A stretch of 64,000 nucleotides of DNA from Mansonella perstans (GCA_037074765.1 JBAMDO010000288.1:1-64000); one strand, 5' to 3'; shown: positions 12,948 through 26,627, counted from the stretch's first letter. Notes: a model not told the origin generated them from the sequence alone. A program made the numbers and translations.

Positions 12948-12993
12948 GATGAGTACAGGGTGAAGTTCAAACAAACTTCACCCTATACTCATC
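12948..12993. repeat. 20 bp near-perfect hairpin
   Basis: The left arm 12948-12967 and right arm 12974-12993 are complementary except for one C-A pair at 12956/12985, with a 6-base spacer. Read from the - strand the odd pair becomes a U-G wobble. The right arm is the start of the repeat array that follows, so the hairpin marks an inverted junction. Confidence 0.9.
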
Positions 12994-13500
12994 TCAAAAG
13001 CTCATGCTTACTTTTTTTACCATTACCACTAACCCTTATTGATTCAACAACTTTTTTTTTACTTGTGCTATTAATTAATTAAAATTTTAAGTGATATTAT
13101 AAAGCAATACTAACAAGCTTCACCCTTGTACTTATCTCAAAAGCTCATGTTTAGCTTTTTTACCATTAACCCTTATTGTACTGATCCAACAGCTCTTTTC
13201 TACTCGTACTATTAATTAAATTGAAATTCTAAGCAAAATATAAAGCAATACTATTAATTAATTAAGATTTTAAGTAATGTTATAAAGCAGCGCTGTTAAT
13301 TAAATTAAGATTTTAAATAACATTATAAAGCAATACTATTAAATAGTTAAAATTTGAAGTAATAATATAAAGTAGTGCTAACAAGCTTCACCTTTGTACT
13401 TATCTCAAAAACTCATGCTTAACTTTTTTACCATTAACCCTTATTATATTGATCCAACTCTTTTTTTATTTGTACTATTAATTAAATTATTAAATTTTTA
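12974..13500 (+). repeat. Nested tandem array with long and short units
   Basis: The long unit starts with CTTCACCCT, then TACTYATCTCAAAAGCTCAT, TTTTTTACCATTA and AACCCTTATT. It occurs near 12976, 13118 and 13386. Between the second and third, a shorter unit of about 45 bases (CTATTAATTAATTAA, TTTTAAGTAA, TATAAAGCAATA) is itself repeated several times. Confidence 0.85.
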
Positions 13501-14600
13501 TTTAACTGAAGATTATTTAAGATTGTTTATGCCAAATATTTAACTGTTAAAATATTTAGTACTAAAAAGGAATAAATAAAAGTAATATTTGGAAAAAACC
13601 TATGCATAATTTTTTGATAAATATTAGTCATATAAATTTGTACCAATAATTAATTAATTTTATCAATAAGAGAGAAAAAAAATTTTAACAGTAATTTTTG
13701 TTTGCTATTATTATAATTCAAATTATTTTTAATTAATTTCAACCAATTCAAATAATCAATTACATTTGTCATATATAACAAGTAATAGTAATAATGAACC
13801 ATGAAATGGAATACTTTAATTCTTTACAAAGCCATTTATTTAGGATTTATCTTTTTCGAATAATTTTAAGTAATATTGATTAAATCATATAATTATCATC
13901 AATTACTGCAAAATTAAATTTGTTTGAACCAGCATTCTCAAATAGTTTAATCTTTTATTAAATAAAATTTAATGGGGAAGAAAAAACCGATAACTAATTA
14001 AACTAATTATATTTAAATATGAACTAATCATATTTATCAATTTTTTCTTTTTTCACTTTTTTTTTGAAATTTCAAATTTAGAAAAAAACCAAATCTTATA
14101 ATTTTAAATTTTTAAAATAATTTTTACAAATGTAAAAAATGTAGCAAACTAAAAACAAATTTTTAAATTGTTCCATTTTCATGAATTAATTTTACAGTCA
14201 ACTGATAATTTATGTTTCGAGACACAGTATACCGCTCTCTTTGTAATTCTTCTAAATATGCGTATGAACATTTCACTGAATTCATTTCATTTCAAATAAA
14301 GCCTAATTCAATTAATGAGCTTTTGAAACTATCCAAGCTATTTATCAAAACTTTCATTCAGCGAACTTCAATTGATCTACATACACTTTTCAGTCCTTAT
14401 CGCTTTTCAACAATCGTGTTAATTCATTCCAGTTAAAATCAAATTTTTTAAAAGAGTAATAATAATTTTGTACAATTGAAATTGATGACAAGTTTGTGAA
14501 ATTTGAAAACATTTCAATTTTTTTTTTTTTTTTTTTTTAAAGTTAAATTAGCAAAAGTTTTTTTAACTTACGATTTAACTAATAAAAAGGAAAGTTCTTC

Positions 14601-14730
14601 AATATTAAATTCTCAGTTATTATTTCGATAGTTAATTCCTAATTATTGTCTCGACATTAAATTTCTAATTATTGTTCCGATATTAAATCCTCAATTATTA
14701 TTTCGATATTAAATTCTTAATTATTTTTTC
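14601..14730 (+). repeat. Tandem repeat, unit about 33 bp
   Basis: Four or five copies of a unit resembling ATTAAATTCTTAATTATTRT followed by TTCGAT, with scattered changes. Confidence 0.8.
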
Positions 14731-15329
14731 TTGTGTTTACTGTTGTTTATTAACTATTTCCTAATAATAATAAATACTTCCTTCTCGTTCTTTTTTTTCC
14801 TGTTGTAATTATTCATACAATAATTAAAATTGTCTACTATCAACAAAATTAAACTATTGAAGAAAAAAATAAAATCTATAAAACTATTAAGTGAAATCCT
14901 TGCAATAATTAATAATTTTGTAAATGTGATGATTCATTTATTGTAAAATACTTGTGAAATAATTAAGAACTTAATTCAAAAATTTAATTAATATTTGTCA
15001 TCAAAGCTTCTCAAGTGTTTATTTCCATTTTGCTTATCTTTCAAAATATTTAAAATGTAAAATTTTTTATACATTTAAAAGAATAATTTTTAAATTATTT
15101 TTTTCAAAATTATGCAATTTTCTTTTTTCTCTCTTTTCCCAAAATCTTTTTCACGGTTATAACTTGCAAGCTCAAAATAATGATGAAAAGACGGACAACA
15201 TTTTGAAGGTTAAAGACCAAAATGATATTGGAAAAAGTTGAAATGATGATATTGCTAAGGGAGAATATCATCGTAGGGCTTGGCTTTCACATGATAGTAT
15301 ATTGAACAATGTATGAAAATATTAGTGAT

Positions 15330-15470
15330 AATGGTTGTTGTTTTTGTTGTAGTAGTAGTGGCAGTAGCAGTAGTAGTAGCAATAGTAATGGTAGTAGTAA
15401 TAGTAGTTGTTATTGTTGTTGTATTATTAAATAATAGTAGAAGCTAATAGCAGTAGCAGCAGCGTGACTA
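15330..15470. repeat. GTA/GTT trinucleotide-rich tract
   Basis: Runs of TTG, TAG/GTA and CAG triplets with interruptions. They give only low-complexity peptides on either strand. Confidence 0.85.
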
Positions 15471-15834
15471 GTAGTTTCTTCCTGATAAGGACGAAATGAT
15501 TTGATTGTATGAATGATGGGAAAACGACACATGCCCTGGGATTGATCGTTTTGAGACAATCACTGGTATGATAACGATAACTTTCATTCATGTAGATCGC
15601 CAATAACTTTCAAGTTATCATTCACTGATAACATCATTTAGCAACATTTCTTGCTTTCCATTATGTTTCCAGAATTTCTCTTTTCAGTTGTTTGTAATGT
15701 TAGTTAGTTAATTAATTAATTAAATCAAAGTTAATTATAAAAAAAAAAGTTATTTTTTTCAAAACTTCACTATTTTCTTTTGAAATGACTTTTTTCCCAT
15801 TTATCGTTTTTTTCTTATTCAAACAATAAGTTAG

Positions 15835-15975
15835 TAAATTATTCCTTTTCACTAATTAAGTAATTAAAAAATTTCCAAACATCTTATTGCTTTCCTCCCA
15901 TTAGTATAAGTAATTGAAAAAGTTGCAAACAACTTATTGTTTTCTTTTCATTAATTAAGTAATTAAAAAATTTGC
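15835..15975 (+). repeat. Tandem repeat, unit about 60 bp
   Basis: About two and a half copies contain ACTAATTAAGTAATTAAAAA, then TTTCCAAACATCTTATTGCT or close variants. Confidence 0.75.
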
Positions 15976-16819
15976 CTTCACCACTGCTTGTTATTTGATG
16001 CTGTTAAAAGATTCGTTATAACTTTAGTAGATTCATTTTTCATATTGCCAAATTTTTTTTTGTTTTTTCTGTCACTTTTCAAAATGTCAAAATAACAGAA
16101 GGAAGCATGATTTTTTTCCTTGTTTTTTTTTAAAAATTTTTCCATTTAAAATTTTTCAAACAACAAAATTTGAACAAATGAAAAATTCAACCTTTTCTTT
16201 TTCTCACTGATACATGTTCATTTTCGAAAATGAAGCATTATTAAAAAACATTTGCTGAATTTCTCAAAAACAAACATCAAAACTATATAGACTGATAGAA
16301 ATTAATTAAATAATTAATTTTTTAATAAATAAATAAGTGAATCAAATAAATATAATTGAATCATTTGTTCATTTGTTTCACGCAAATGAACTAATTTCAT
16401 GCATTTTTTATTATTGAGTTAATTTGAACTTTTGCCAAAAAACTTTTTAAATTTATCATATTTCCAATTTACTTTCTTTTTTTCCTTCGTTACAAACCAT
16501 TTTTGCAATAATTAAAAACTTCTTGAGATGTCGCAATTTTTCTCACATTCATTTTCATTTACCATTTCTTGGCAAAAAAAGGAGAAAAATCCCATAATTT
16601 CATTTCAATGTTTGTTTGTATTTTGCAATGTAAGTATTTAATTTGAATTGCTTGAAAACCTAAATGAATTTTTAATATTTTATCTTTTCAATTTTTTTTT
16701 CTTTAATAACAATTCCATTTCAATTCGTACTAATCGCGTAAGTTTTTTTTTTGTGTTAATCATTTTAAAATAAAAATTTTGATTTATTTTATTTCTTTTA
16801 CCAATTGATTCCAGTGTTT

Positions 16820-17120
16820 AATTTCCAATTCCAACTTTAATTTCCTTTTCTTCGTAAATTAGTAAAATTAATAATGCAATCAGTTAATTCATGTTCAATA
16901 ATTGTTATAATTGTTTTAATTTTATCACATTTTGATTCCAAAAAATTTGTTGCTTTTAATTTCTGATTCCAATTTTGATTTCTGATTTCCATTTTGTAAC
17001 TTCCAATTTTAATTTTCTTCGTAAATAGTAAATTAATAATGTAATCAGTTAATTCATTATTCAATAATTTTTATAATTATTTTAATTTTCCCACATTTTA
17101 ATTCCGATAATTTATTAATT
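16820..17120 (+). repeat. Two-copy duplication, unit about 180 bp
   Basis: Both copies carry TTTTCTTCGTAAAT, then TTAATAATGYAATCAGTTAA, TTCAATAATT and TTTTAATTTT; the first centres near 16880 and the second near 17055. Confidence 0.8.
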
Positions 17121-17285
17121 TTTATTTTTTCATGATAAATACTGAAAGGAATTGTAATTTCATAGTTAGTTAGTTATTATTCCCTTTGAAGAAATGTTTC
17201 CACGAATTGTGGCTGAAACGCTGATTAATACAGGAGGGAACAAAAGTTGATGTCAGGAGCTTAACTTCAGAAGTTCGTGGTTCGA

Positions 17286-17372
17286 CATACACACACACAC
17301 ACACACATACACACACACACGCACACATACACACATATGCACACGCACACACATATATACATACACATACAC
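17286..17372. repeat. (CA)n microsatellite
   Basis: Imperfect CA/CATA/CGCA run. Confidence 0.95.
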
Positions 17373-18461
17373 GGCTGTGCTCTCTTTCTTGATAATGATG
17401 ATGTTTAGCCCGACGTTTGTAAGGAAAGATGTATAGTTAGCTTGTTTGGAACAAGCCTGTGCCTGCCTCCGGCCGTAAAATGACCTCCTGTCTTTCTTAT
17501 GTGTTATATAGATATACCTCAGATACAGCCGCCATCTCACACATACATTCGATCAACTTTCTCAACATACAATCCACCACCATATATTTTATCCTTCTTA
17601 ATCCTTACATATATATATTGAGCCGGAAATGAATGATAATTGATATCTGAATAGATTTACTTAATAAATCGAATTACAAAATCAGAAGGAGTGAATATAT
17701 TGGCTCAAATGTACACACAACAAATATTCTTTTCTACTCTTGTCTTTTTGCTCATTTCAATAATTTCATTTGATAAATACATAAATTTTACAAAACGAAA
17801 ATTCTATAAATTATTATAGAAAAAGAAAACCGGAAAAAAAAAAACCAAAAATACATTTTTTCTGTAGCATATAACCGATTATGAATTATTGGTTTACATA
17901 TTTGCTAGAATTAATCATTAAACTATTCATGCAATTTTCCGGTTTTAAAAAATTATCATCATGTGATTAATTAATTGGTCTCAGGAAAAAATAAAAAAAG
18001 GGGACGTGACAAATAAGGAAAGAAAAGAAATTTAATTAATTATAAAATTAAATCAATCAGTATTTGACACTTTAATTGTCAAAAGTATTCTTGTTCATCA
18101 TACTATGTACTGTTAGTTTAGTTTATTTTATAGTAATGAATTTTGTAAACAGAGAAAGAAAAAGGATTGAGAAAATAAGAGAGAGAAAGGGAGAGACAGA
18201 GAGGGGGAAAGAGAGGAAGAGAAAAAGTTAAAAGTTCTTAGAAGTGCGTGATGAAAGTGTTATCCCTGTGGAATGAAATGTTTGGGATGTGAATGAATGA
18301 AAATGTTTTAATGGGAAACTTTCAACTGGATCGGACATTTTAAAAAGGATTATTTGTTGTAGCATTGTTAAAGTCCATTTTGTAAAAGTGTTGAAGAATA
18401 AGTAAGTATATAGCAATATGCGTGAACCGATAGTTTAATTGCATAATTGTTATGCAAACAA

Positions 18462-18656
18462 AAATTTCCTTCAATAGATCACGTTGAAAAAGTAATACGG
18501 AATGATTTTTTGTTCATCATGATGACATGAGATAGCAGAAGAGATTCCGGAAGGCAAGCGAAATTTCTTTCAATAGATCATAATGAAAAAGTAATCCGGA
18601 CGGAATGATTTTTGTTCACCATGATGAAATGAGATAACAGAAGAGATTCCGGAACA
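18462..18656 (+). repeat. Two-copy tandem duplication, unit about 98 bp
   Basis: Copies at 18462-18560 and 18561-18656 share CTTCAATAGATCA, GAAAAAGTAAT, GGAATGATTTTT, CATGATGA, ATGAGATA and AGAAGAGATTCCGGAA, with about ten differences. Unlike most repeats here it is not low complexity. Confidence 0.92.
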
Positions 18657-19765
18657 TTTTTACTTATATAAAAGATGGAGATAAATTTGGAAAGCGGAGG
18701 ATTGTATTAGGAAAAGAGTATGATGAAAAGAGATGATGATGGAGGGTGTGGTTTTGAGAGATTGACTTAAAGGACACGAAATTTTCTCTATTGTCAAAGT
18801 AAAATTATCAACATTTTCAAACTGTCAACTAACGTAAGTGTGGTTGAAGAATTTTTAAGAAGCTCAAGATTTGTTCGAACATTTTTTCATTTATTCATTC
18901 CATTCATTCATTCATTCAAATAAACAAACATATACAAGCATATAGATCTTATTCAGCCAACGACAATCGGCTATTTTTTCTTTCGAAACTAATTTCGGTG
19001 TATTTTTATCACGAATTGTTTTTTATTTATTTATTTATTTTTTCATAATTTGTCGTAATAAACAAACGTTTTTAATATTTGAACTCTTCCGGATTAGTGC
19101 GTGAATTCTTCTGGATTAATGTGTGGATTCTTCCGGAAAATTAGATTAATTTAAACAAAATTTTTTTTTCTTTTATATCTCTCCTTTTAAAGTAATTTAT
19201 TTGCGCAATTCTTAAATTCTCAATTTCATGTTCTCATGACAGATGAACACATTTCAGTATTCAGTTACAGTTTTCATACATAAATGTTGGCACTGGCTAC
19301 TTTGTCCATTGGCTGGCTATTTGAGACGAATGATGATGATGATCCCATACATACCAATGTGATAAGAAGAAGTTCTTGAATGGGAAACTGGGAATGGAAA
19401 AGATGGGATAAAAAATGAAAAATGAGCGGAAGAAGAGGATAAAATTAGTTAGGGTGGGTGGGCAAGAAATGATATTTTGGATAAGGGAAGAAGATGCGTG
19501 TATTAAAATAGGAAAATCATACTGTATGTGCTTATGTTGTGTATGGGTATGATGAGAATGGGTAGGTAGGTAGGTATATGGATGGACATGTTTGCTGATT
19601 AAATGAAGTATGAAGAAGAATGAAGAAGGAAGCTGCTTTGCTTGGTTTTCGGGAACGATTGCCACAGACTGTGAGCAAAGGAGTATGGGAAGAAAGAGGC
19701 AAGAGTTTAGGGCTTGCATTTTGCCAGAAGTGACCTCAACCGAACTGATGAAAATTTCAGCTACC

Positions 19766-19793
19766 GATCATCATCACCATTATCATCATCATC

Positions 19794-19825
<32 letters not shown>

Positions 19826-19828
19826 CAT

Positions 19829-19872
<44 letters not shown>

Positions 19873-19960
19873 GCTACTACTACTCAATACTACTACTGCT
19901 ATCTAACATCAACTTACTGCTACTACTACCCAATACTACTACTGCTATCCAACACCAACT
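19766..19960. repeat. (ATC)n then (TAC)n microsatellite with a duplicated tail
   Basis: Runs of ATC (19766-19828) and TAC (19830-19886) are followed by a duplicated tail with CAATACTACTACTGCTATC at about 19884 and 19931. Frames through it give poly-His or poly-Tyr/Thr only. Confidence 0.93.
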
Positions 19961-20194
19961 TCCCAATACTTTTCATTTCTTTTCTTTTTCATTTTTCAAA
20001 CTTCAGTTTTCTTTCAATTCCTTTACTCAAATTATTTTTGCCTGTTTGCTATCAATCAATCAATCAACATGTAACATGCGCACCATTATATAACAAATAA
20101 GCTGAGCTACTGAGCTACTTTTACTTCTTTATTTACCAGTTACAAATTAACTACTACTACTTCACTCACAAAACTTCATTTAAATTTTACATTT

Positions 20195-20397
20195 TTATAC
20201 AGTGCACACACATACATACACAGACACACATGTATACAAATACATAGACAGATGTATATAGCACATAAGCATACAAACATCATCATCATCGGGTTTCGGA
20301 TATATAGCCTACAAACAGCCCAACATTTAGACCACACATACATAGAACGATATATCCTTAGACACACACACACACGTACACCACACACACACGTACA

Positions 20398-20430
<33 letters not shown>
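20195..20430. repeat. CA-rich microsatellite region
   Basis: Interrupted CACACA/CATACA runs, with a near-perfect (CA)n at about 20398-20430 and two copies of CACACACACGTACACCACAC just before it. Confidence 0.93.
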
Positions 20431-20431
<1 letters not shown>

Positions 20432-21844
20432 CACTCGAAAATATACAAGCATTGTAAACTGAAGATGCTACCGGTCAACTCTTCGTCAAAAACTTTTGTG
20501 GCTGATGAGCAAGGGAAAAAGGGATTTACCCATTTAGAAAAGCATACATCTGGAATATGATGATACATACCCACAAACTGATATGGTTAAAACCCATTCT
20601 TCGTCGTAACGTCGTAACATATGTTTCATTTTTACATCTCATAGTGATGGTTATTTTCCCCGTATGAAATTTTATCATTCTGAATTAGCGAAAAAAAACC
20701 GGTCAAATTCCGTATTTTGATGAAATTCATTGATTTAATTTTACGTAATTTTTTTTACTTGTATTTGCTACGATAGAGCTCGCTCTTACCGTAAAGAAAT
20801 ATTGAAAAGATTTCATATTATATAATTCGAGCAAAAAAAAAAATGTAAATAAAATAAAAATTTGCTTGTTTGATAAGGTCATCTGTGTCATTTATTGTCA
20901 ACATTTAATTTTTTATTAGAATATTTTCATTATCTTGAATTCCCGAAAAGATACTTTTAGCTAAAATTTACTTAAATGAATAATTTTAGTAAAAAAAATC
21001 TGTTGACAAAATCCAAACTTATTTTTTTTTTTTTAAATTGGTAAACGAACTAAAAGAGAAAAAAAAGCAAACACATCCATACACATCCATACATTCACAC
21101 ATACAAAAACATACACACATACCTACAGTGACCAGTAACAGACATGCGCATAACTATCAAAAATCTGTATGTATGTAATATTTTCAATTTAATGTCAAAA
21201 TTGTCACGAACCAAATGTCAAAGTCAGTTGTCTCAAACTAGTTTTTGCTTCCCCATAATATGTTATGCTTGTATCCTCCTTCATCATTCCTTGTCACTAT
21301 CGCTTACCCCTCAGCATTTCACCTATTTTAACCCTTTCCCAGCTAATTTACTCCGGCCATTCATCACCCGTAATTAAATTACTGGCTATTTAAGGTTGCC
21401 ATTCTCATGCTTCATAACTTTTTTTTTTAATACCCTTTCTCATAGGTGTGTATGCATTTTTACTACTCTTTCAAAGTTTCCAAAGTCACTTTCAAATACT
21501 TTCAATTCAAAGTTTAGTTAGCTAGAATTGTTTGGGATTGAGTTAATTAATTGTGATTTTTAAAAGGTAAATATCCAATTAGTTAATCAACTATAACTTT
21601 TAAAGAAGTAAATATTTGCTATTTAAAAAAACTTTTTAGTTGAAATTGAAATTTAAAACACAAAGTATCCTTTCTTTTTTTTTTTTTTCTTTTTGATAGC
21701 GTAAATAATTTGCGAAGAGAGAGAGAAAAAGAGAGAGATAATGAACGATGAAAGACAGAGATGGGGGCAGAAAAAATTTTCCTACATTTTTATCAAAAAA
21801 TTAAAATGATTCATATGATTGAGCAAGACGAATGAAACAAAATG

Positions 21845-21960
21845 TTGGGATTTAACTACTTAAATATTTAAGTATTATCACGATTGTTACAGCAAAAAAG
21901 GAAACCCTTAGGATTTAAGTATTTAAGTATTGCTACGATATTTATAGCAAAAAAAAAGAG
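21845..21960 (+). repeat. Two-copy tandem duplication, unit about 65 bp
   Basis: Both copies have GGATTTAA, AATATTTAAGTATT or TATTTAAGTATT, then CACGATTGTTACAGCAAAAA or CTACGATATTTATAGCAAAA. A related inverted TAATACTTAAATACTTAA occurs near 22020. Confidence 0.75.
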
Positions 21961-22506
21961 GGAATACCTTAAAGTCTAAAAGAAGAAGCTATGAAAGATA
22001 TGGTCAATTTTTTTTTGTAATAATACTTAAATACTTAAAATTAATACAACATCGGAAACTTCTTTCTCTTTTTTAGTTTTTTTTTTTTTTTTTTTTTTTG
22101 TAAAAAAATGGCAATTTAAAAACAAAATAAATTACTGTAACTATATGCAAAGAAGAAAAAAAAGCCATAAATTTGAAAATTACAGAAGATTACGGTATGA
22201 TTTTTTTTTGTGCTAACATTTTGTGAAAGTGAACAAGTTCTTTTGATTAATGATTTCAATTTTCACTACATTTTTATTTTAATAAAAAAAAAAAGAAAAA
22301 AAAACAATCGGAAAGTTTCATAAACTCGAGAGAGAGAGAGAATGGGAGAGAGGAAAAGGGAGAGAGAAAATGAGAGAATTAAGGCGTATAATATGGAGAA
22401 CAAAAAGATAGGAAGTATGAGGAAAAGTTAAATATATTCATTTCTAACTGTTAATTTGACCATACAATAAACATCTGCAAACAATAATTGAACAAAATGA
22501 AATTTT

Positions 22507-22740
22507 AATCTGCTCAAAGTTAATGATTTACCAAGATTATCATCTGTAACACTATCATTATTATTATCACCATTATCTAACACTATCATTGTTATTATCA
22601 CTATTATCTTCATTACTATTATTATTATTATCCATTTCAAGTTAATGATTACTAAGATCATCTGCAACACTATCATTATTATTATCACTGTTGTCTTCAT
22701 TATTATTATTATTATTATTGTAATCATCAATATCATGAAA
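22507..22740. repeat. ATT-rich microsatellite with internal duplication
   Basis: Interrupted ATT/ATC runs. GTTAATGATT, AAGATYATCATCTG and AACACTATCATT occur twice, about 130 bases apart. Confidence 0.85.
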
Positions 22741-23027
22741 TTATTATCATCGTCATTTGGTATTAGCGTTATTTACTTCGGTACAGAAAAATTGTTAATT
22801 GTCATTATTCATATGATTATGATCATTTTCGCTAATTTTCAAATAAAATTACAATCATTATTCTGCCCTATTATCTTATCTTTAAAATCATAAATCTCAT
22901 TAGCACTAATGTCACAAATTTTTAATTAACTATTGTTGATCCGTTACAGATGTATGTGTATGTGTATGTGAAAGTGATAACATTATATATAACAAGTACC
23001 ATACACTCATGTGAATTTGAAATGTGT

Positions 23028-23030
23028 ACA

Positions 23031-23062
<32 letters not shown>

Positions 23063-23066
23063 TACA
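23028..23066. repeat. (CA)n microsatellite
   Basis: About 39 bases of CA with two CATA interruptions. Confidence 0.95.
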
Positions 23067-23639
23067 TATCGACAATAGACATACATTTATTTCTAAATGA
23101 GTATATCATATGAGAGACATGCCGACAAAGTGATTTATTGAATGAAACGCGGGAAGACTCATTTTGAAATTAATTACACTAAAATTAATGCATTTTCACT
23201 CACAATTTTTCTCACTCTTTCTGTTCTCATTTTCACATGCAAAATTTCTGGCCCAATTCTAATTCAGATATAGACATATACAGACAAATACAGACACAAC
23301 AGATGCATGCATACACCACACGCACAAATATATTTGATTCATTCTCAACTACCGTAGTATGATCCACTATGTAATAGCATACAATTAAAACTTGAAATTT
23401 AATTTGATTTGAATTTTGAAATTTAATTTATAAATTAATAAGACAAAGCTGAAAATTAAAGTCTTCTCTTTAAAATGTTTCCAAATGAAAAATTCTGGAT
23501 TTAAAATATTGGAAATAATCCAAATTATGCTATTCCCGAATTCTTTTAATTTTTTTTCTTTTTTTTTTTTTGATATTTACAACTTACAAACGAAAAGCAA
23601 AACCATGCACACACGCATATATGTGTATACAATTATATA

Positions 23640-23676
23640 TACATACACATACACATACACACAATACACACACATA
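23640..23676. repeat. CA-rich microsatellite
   Basis: ACACAT/ACACAC run, related to the others in this stretch. Confidence 0.85.
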
Positions 23677-24447
23677 CAAATAGATTGTAATGTCAGCTGT
23701 TGTTGCTATCTTGTAGATTTGTAAGTTTATTGATAATGGGATTACTAAGCAAAAATGTGAAAAGGATAGTACCCAAGGAGGAAGATAGTTGAGGAAGGAA
23801 GGAATGGTGAGAAGTTATGGAAAATAAGAAGAGGAGAGGACGACGAGAATGAGCGGGGGTTAAAAGATGGGAAGACGGGAAAGACGGGAAGACACGGGAA
23901 GATGGGGGATGAATGTTGGGGAAAAAAAGAAGAGAAAAAGCGAAAAAATATTTATACCATGGATTTTTTGAATTGCATGGATCTGTTGTTTGGTTGATAG
24001 ATATTATTACGTCGGAGTGTGTGTATGTGTATGTGTGTGTATGATGAGATTGAGTGTTGTGTGTTCGCCAGATGTGGTGGTGGTGGCTTCTTCATATTTA
24101 TACATAAATCTTTGGAACGTCAAATCCCTCCGTCAATCCAAATTTCTTTTTTTTCCTTTTAAACTATTTATCACAAAAAAAAGACATCATGACTTTTTTG
24201 GCACTTTTTGGCTATAGACTTTTTTGCACAGTTTGGCCATATAACTCTTTTTACAACAACAAATAACGACAACATAACTTTTGCCTTTCGCCTTTTGCCT
24301 TTTACCTCCTTCTTCATCATCTATCTTTTTCTACAATCATCATTTTCACGAGGCTTCGAAGCAAGAAAAAATTACTTCCCAAAGAGAAAAGGAGAAGACT
24401 GAAGCAAAAATCCCAAAAATACAATGATGAAGTAGAAAAGGAGCAGC

Positions 24448-24603
24448 AGCCGCCGTTGTTAGGCGTAGATGATTAAGCGTACCCGATGATGAACCCCAAC
24501 AAGCACAAACTATCTCATTTGACTTTTTCCCTTTTTTTTGTTTCTACCCCTTCAAACATCTCCACCATCATCAACTACCATAATCATCATCTTCATCTTC
24601 ATT

Positions 24604-24678
<75 letters not shown>

Positions 24679-25049
24679 GTCATCATCATCATCGTCATCA
24701 TCATCGTCATTATGATCAACACCATAATCACCAACATCAATCTTTTCTCTTTATTTTCGCTTTTTCTATTGGCTCTCCTAGCATCATCATCATGATCATC
24801 AGCCGTTAGCGCAGATGATTAAGCGAACTCGATGATCCTCAACAAGCAAAAATTATCTCATTTAACTTTTTCCTCTTTTTTTTCTACTCCTTCAAACATC
24901 GTCCACCATCATCATCATCACCAACTACCAAAACCATCATCTTCATCTTCATCTTCATCACTATCATCATCATTATCATCATCATCATCATCATCAATCC
25001 TTTCTACCTTTATTTTCACTTCTATTGGCTCTCCTGGCATCATCATCAA
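24448..25049 (+). repeat. Tandem duplication of a 250-350 bp unit around an (ATC)n core
   Basis: Copy 1 is about 24448-24797 and copy 2 about 24799-25049. Both start with CAGCCG, then GATGATTAAGCG, CGATGAT, CAACAAGCA and TATCTCATTT, then ACTTTTTCC and CTTCAAACATC. Each has its own (ATC)n core, and both end with TCTATTGGCTCTCCT and GGCATCATCATCA or a close variant. The cores differ in length (about 110 against about 90 bases), which accounts for part of the size difference. Confidence 0.92.
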
Positions 25050-25604
25050 CTTCTGCTTTGTCCAAGCTTTTAAACATAAGCTCACTTTTTTTTTACCATT
25101 CATTTCAGCTTATTCGTACATTTCAAAACTGAAATGCGAATGCTTGCTTAGATGCTCTTTCCATTTTTTCTTTTAATTTTACTTTTAAAAAAAATGGTAA
25201 CATGTTTTTTCAAAAAACATTTAATGAATTAGTTAGTATCAATAAGTCATTAATTTAATTGACTGGTTAAAAAAGAAATGAAAAAGAAAAAGGAAGTTGT
25301 TAAAAGTGCTTTTAACAATTTATTCTCGTTCACACTATTTTGCAATTTTTAAATTTGAAAAAAAAAATAAAAGTTATTTTCAAATTCGAAAATTTTTCTT
25401 CAAAGAATAAATCATGATCAGGATTTGTGGATTATGCGCGATTGTGATTGTGACTATGATTTGAGTAGAATTATTCAAAGTTATTTGAAAAAAAAAAACT
25501 TATCATTTTTTGTTTTTATCCTACACTTTTTACTATTTGTTTTCAACATTTTATAAAGGAAAAAAAATCAAAGAATGCGCATTTATTGTGAATTGCAAAA
25601 GACT

Positions 25605-25790
25605 TTTATTGTTATTATTATTATTACCATTATCGTTGTTATTATCATTATTATTATTATTACTATCACTACTATTTTTATCATTATTACCATTACCATT
25701 ATTATTATTACTGCTATTACTCTTATTATTGTTACTGTTGTTTTTATTGTTATCACCATCGTCATGATCAATCTCATCGTTATTTAGCAG
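25605..25790. repeat. ATT/ATC trinucleotide microsatellite
   Basis: Interrupted ATT, ATC and GTT triplets over about 185 bases. All six frames are low complexity. Confidence 0.92.
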
Positions 25791-26492
25791 AATCATTTAT
25801 TACTAATGTCAAGTAGTAGTGCGCAGAGATAATGTTATTCCTTATTTAACTTAGAATTAACTAATTGTTTGAAATTTTTTGAACTTTTATCATGAAAATA
25901 AATGCAGTGCAATTTGTTTTAAAATTTATTTTTTCTTCTTCTTTCACTAACTCTTTTGAAAATGCTTTAAAAATTATTAATTGTGACAATTTTCACTAAT
26001 TAACAATCAGTCTGTATGTTTATTTGTTTGTCTGTTGTTATCGTTTTTTTTTCCGGTATGTTTATTTGTTTGTTCGTTATTTTTTTTTAACCAGTTATAA
26101 CTAATGATGGTTATTTCAACATTTCATAGCTTAATAATCTGATTAATAAATCTAAAATTTGTTATATTAATTATTTATATATTATTTTAATTAAATCTGT
26201 GTTAATTATTTATAATTAAAGATGAAAAAAGGATATAACTTGTAGTGATGATAGAAAAAATATAGAATATATTGTTAAAAATAAGAAGGATACGGTATTT
26301 TCAAATCTCATGGAATGATAGCTTATAATTGATAAATTGTAATAAAGTATAAGGAATCATTGATACAAATTGTATATTTTGTTATATTAGTATTTGCTTG
26401 CATAATCTCTATAATCTTCCATGAACAGCAAATATGAACACGATATAGCAGTTTAAGGAGAACAGAATGAGGAAAAGCGATAAAGTGATATG

Positions 26493-26532
26493 ATGTTGTT
26501 GATGATGATGACAATGATGATGATGATGTTGT

Positions 26533-26627
<95 letters not shown>

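Noticed and set aside
14212..14436. 74-codon ATG frame of mixed composition after a TTTTACAG site
   Set aside because: At this base composition many frames of this length are expected by chance over 64 kb; no family or splice partner was recognised.
17200..17290. GGTTCGA near 17278, checked as a tRNA T-loop
   Set aside because: No acceptor stem, D arm or anticodon arm can be folded around it.
19610..20100. Open frames with poly-His, poly-Ser or poly-Thr near (ATC)n and (TAC)n
   Set aside because: They read through a microsatellite and are low complexity in several frames, with no domain and no splice structure.
24486..25176. Overlapping frames of His, Ile, Ser and Met runs on both strands
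   Set aside because: All come from (ATC)n cores; the similarity between the two plus-strand frames is explained by the DNA duplication at 24448-25049.
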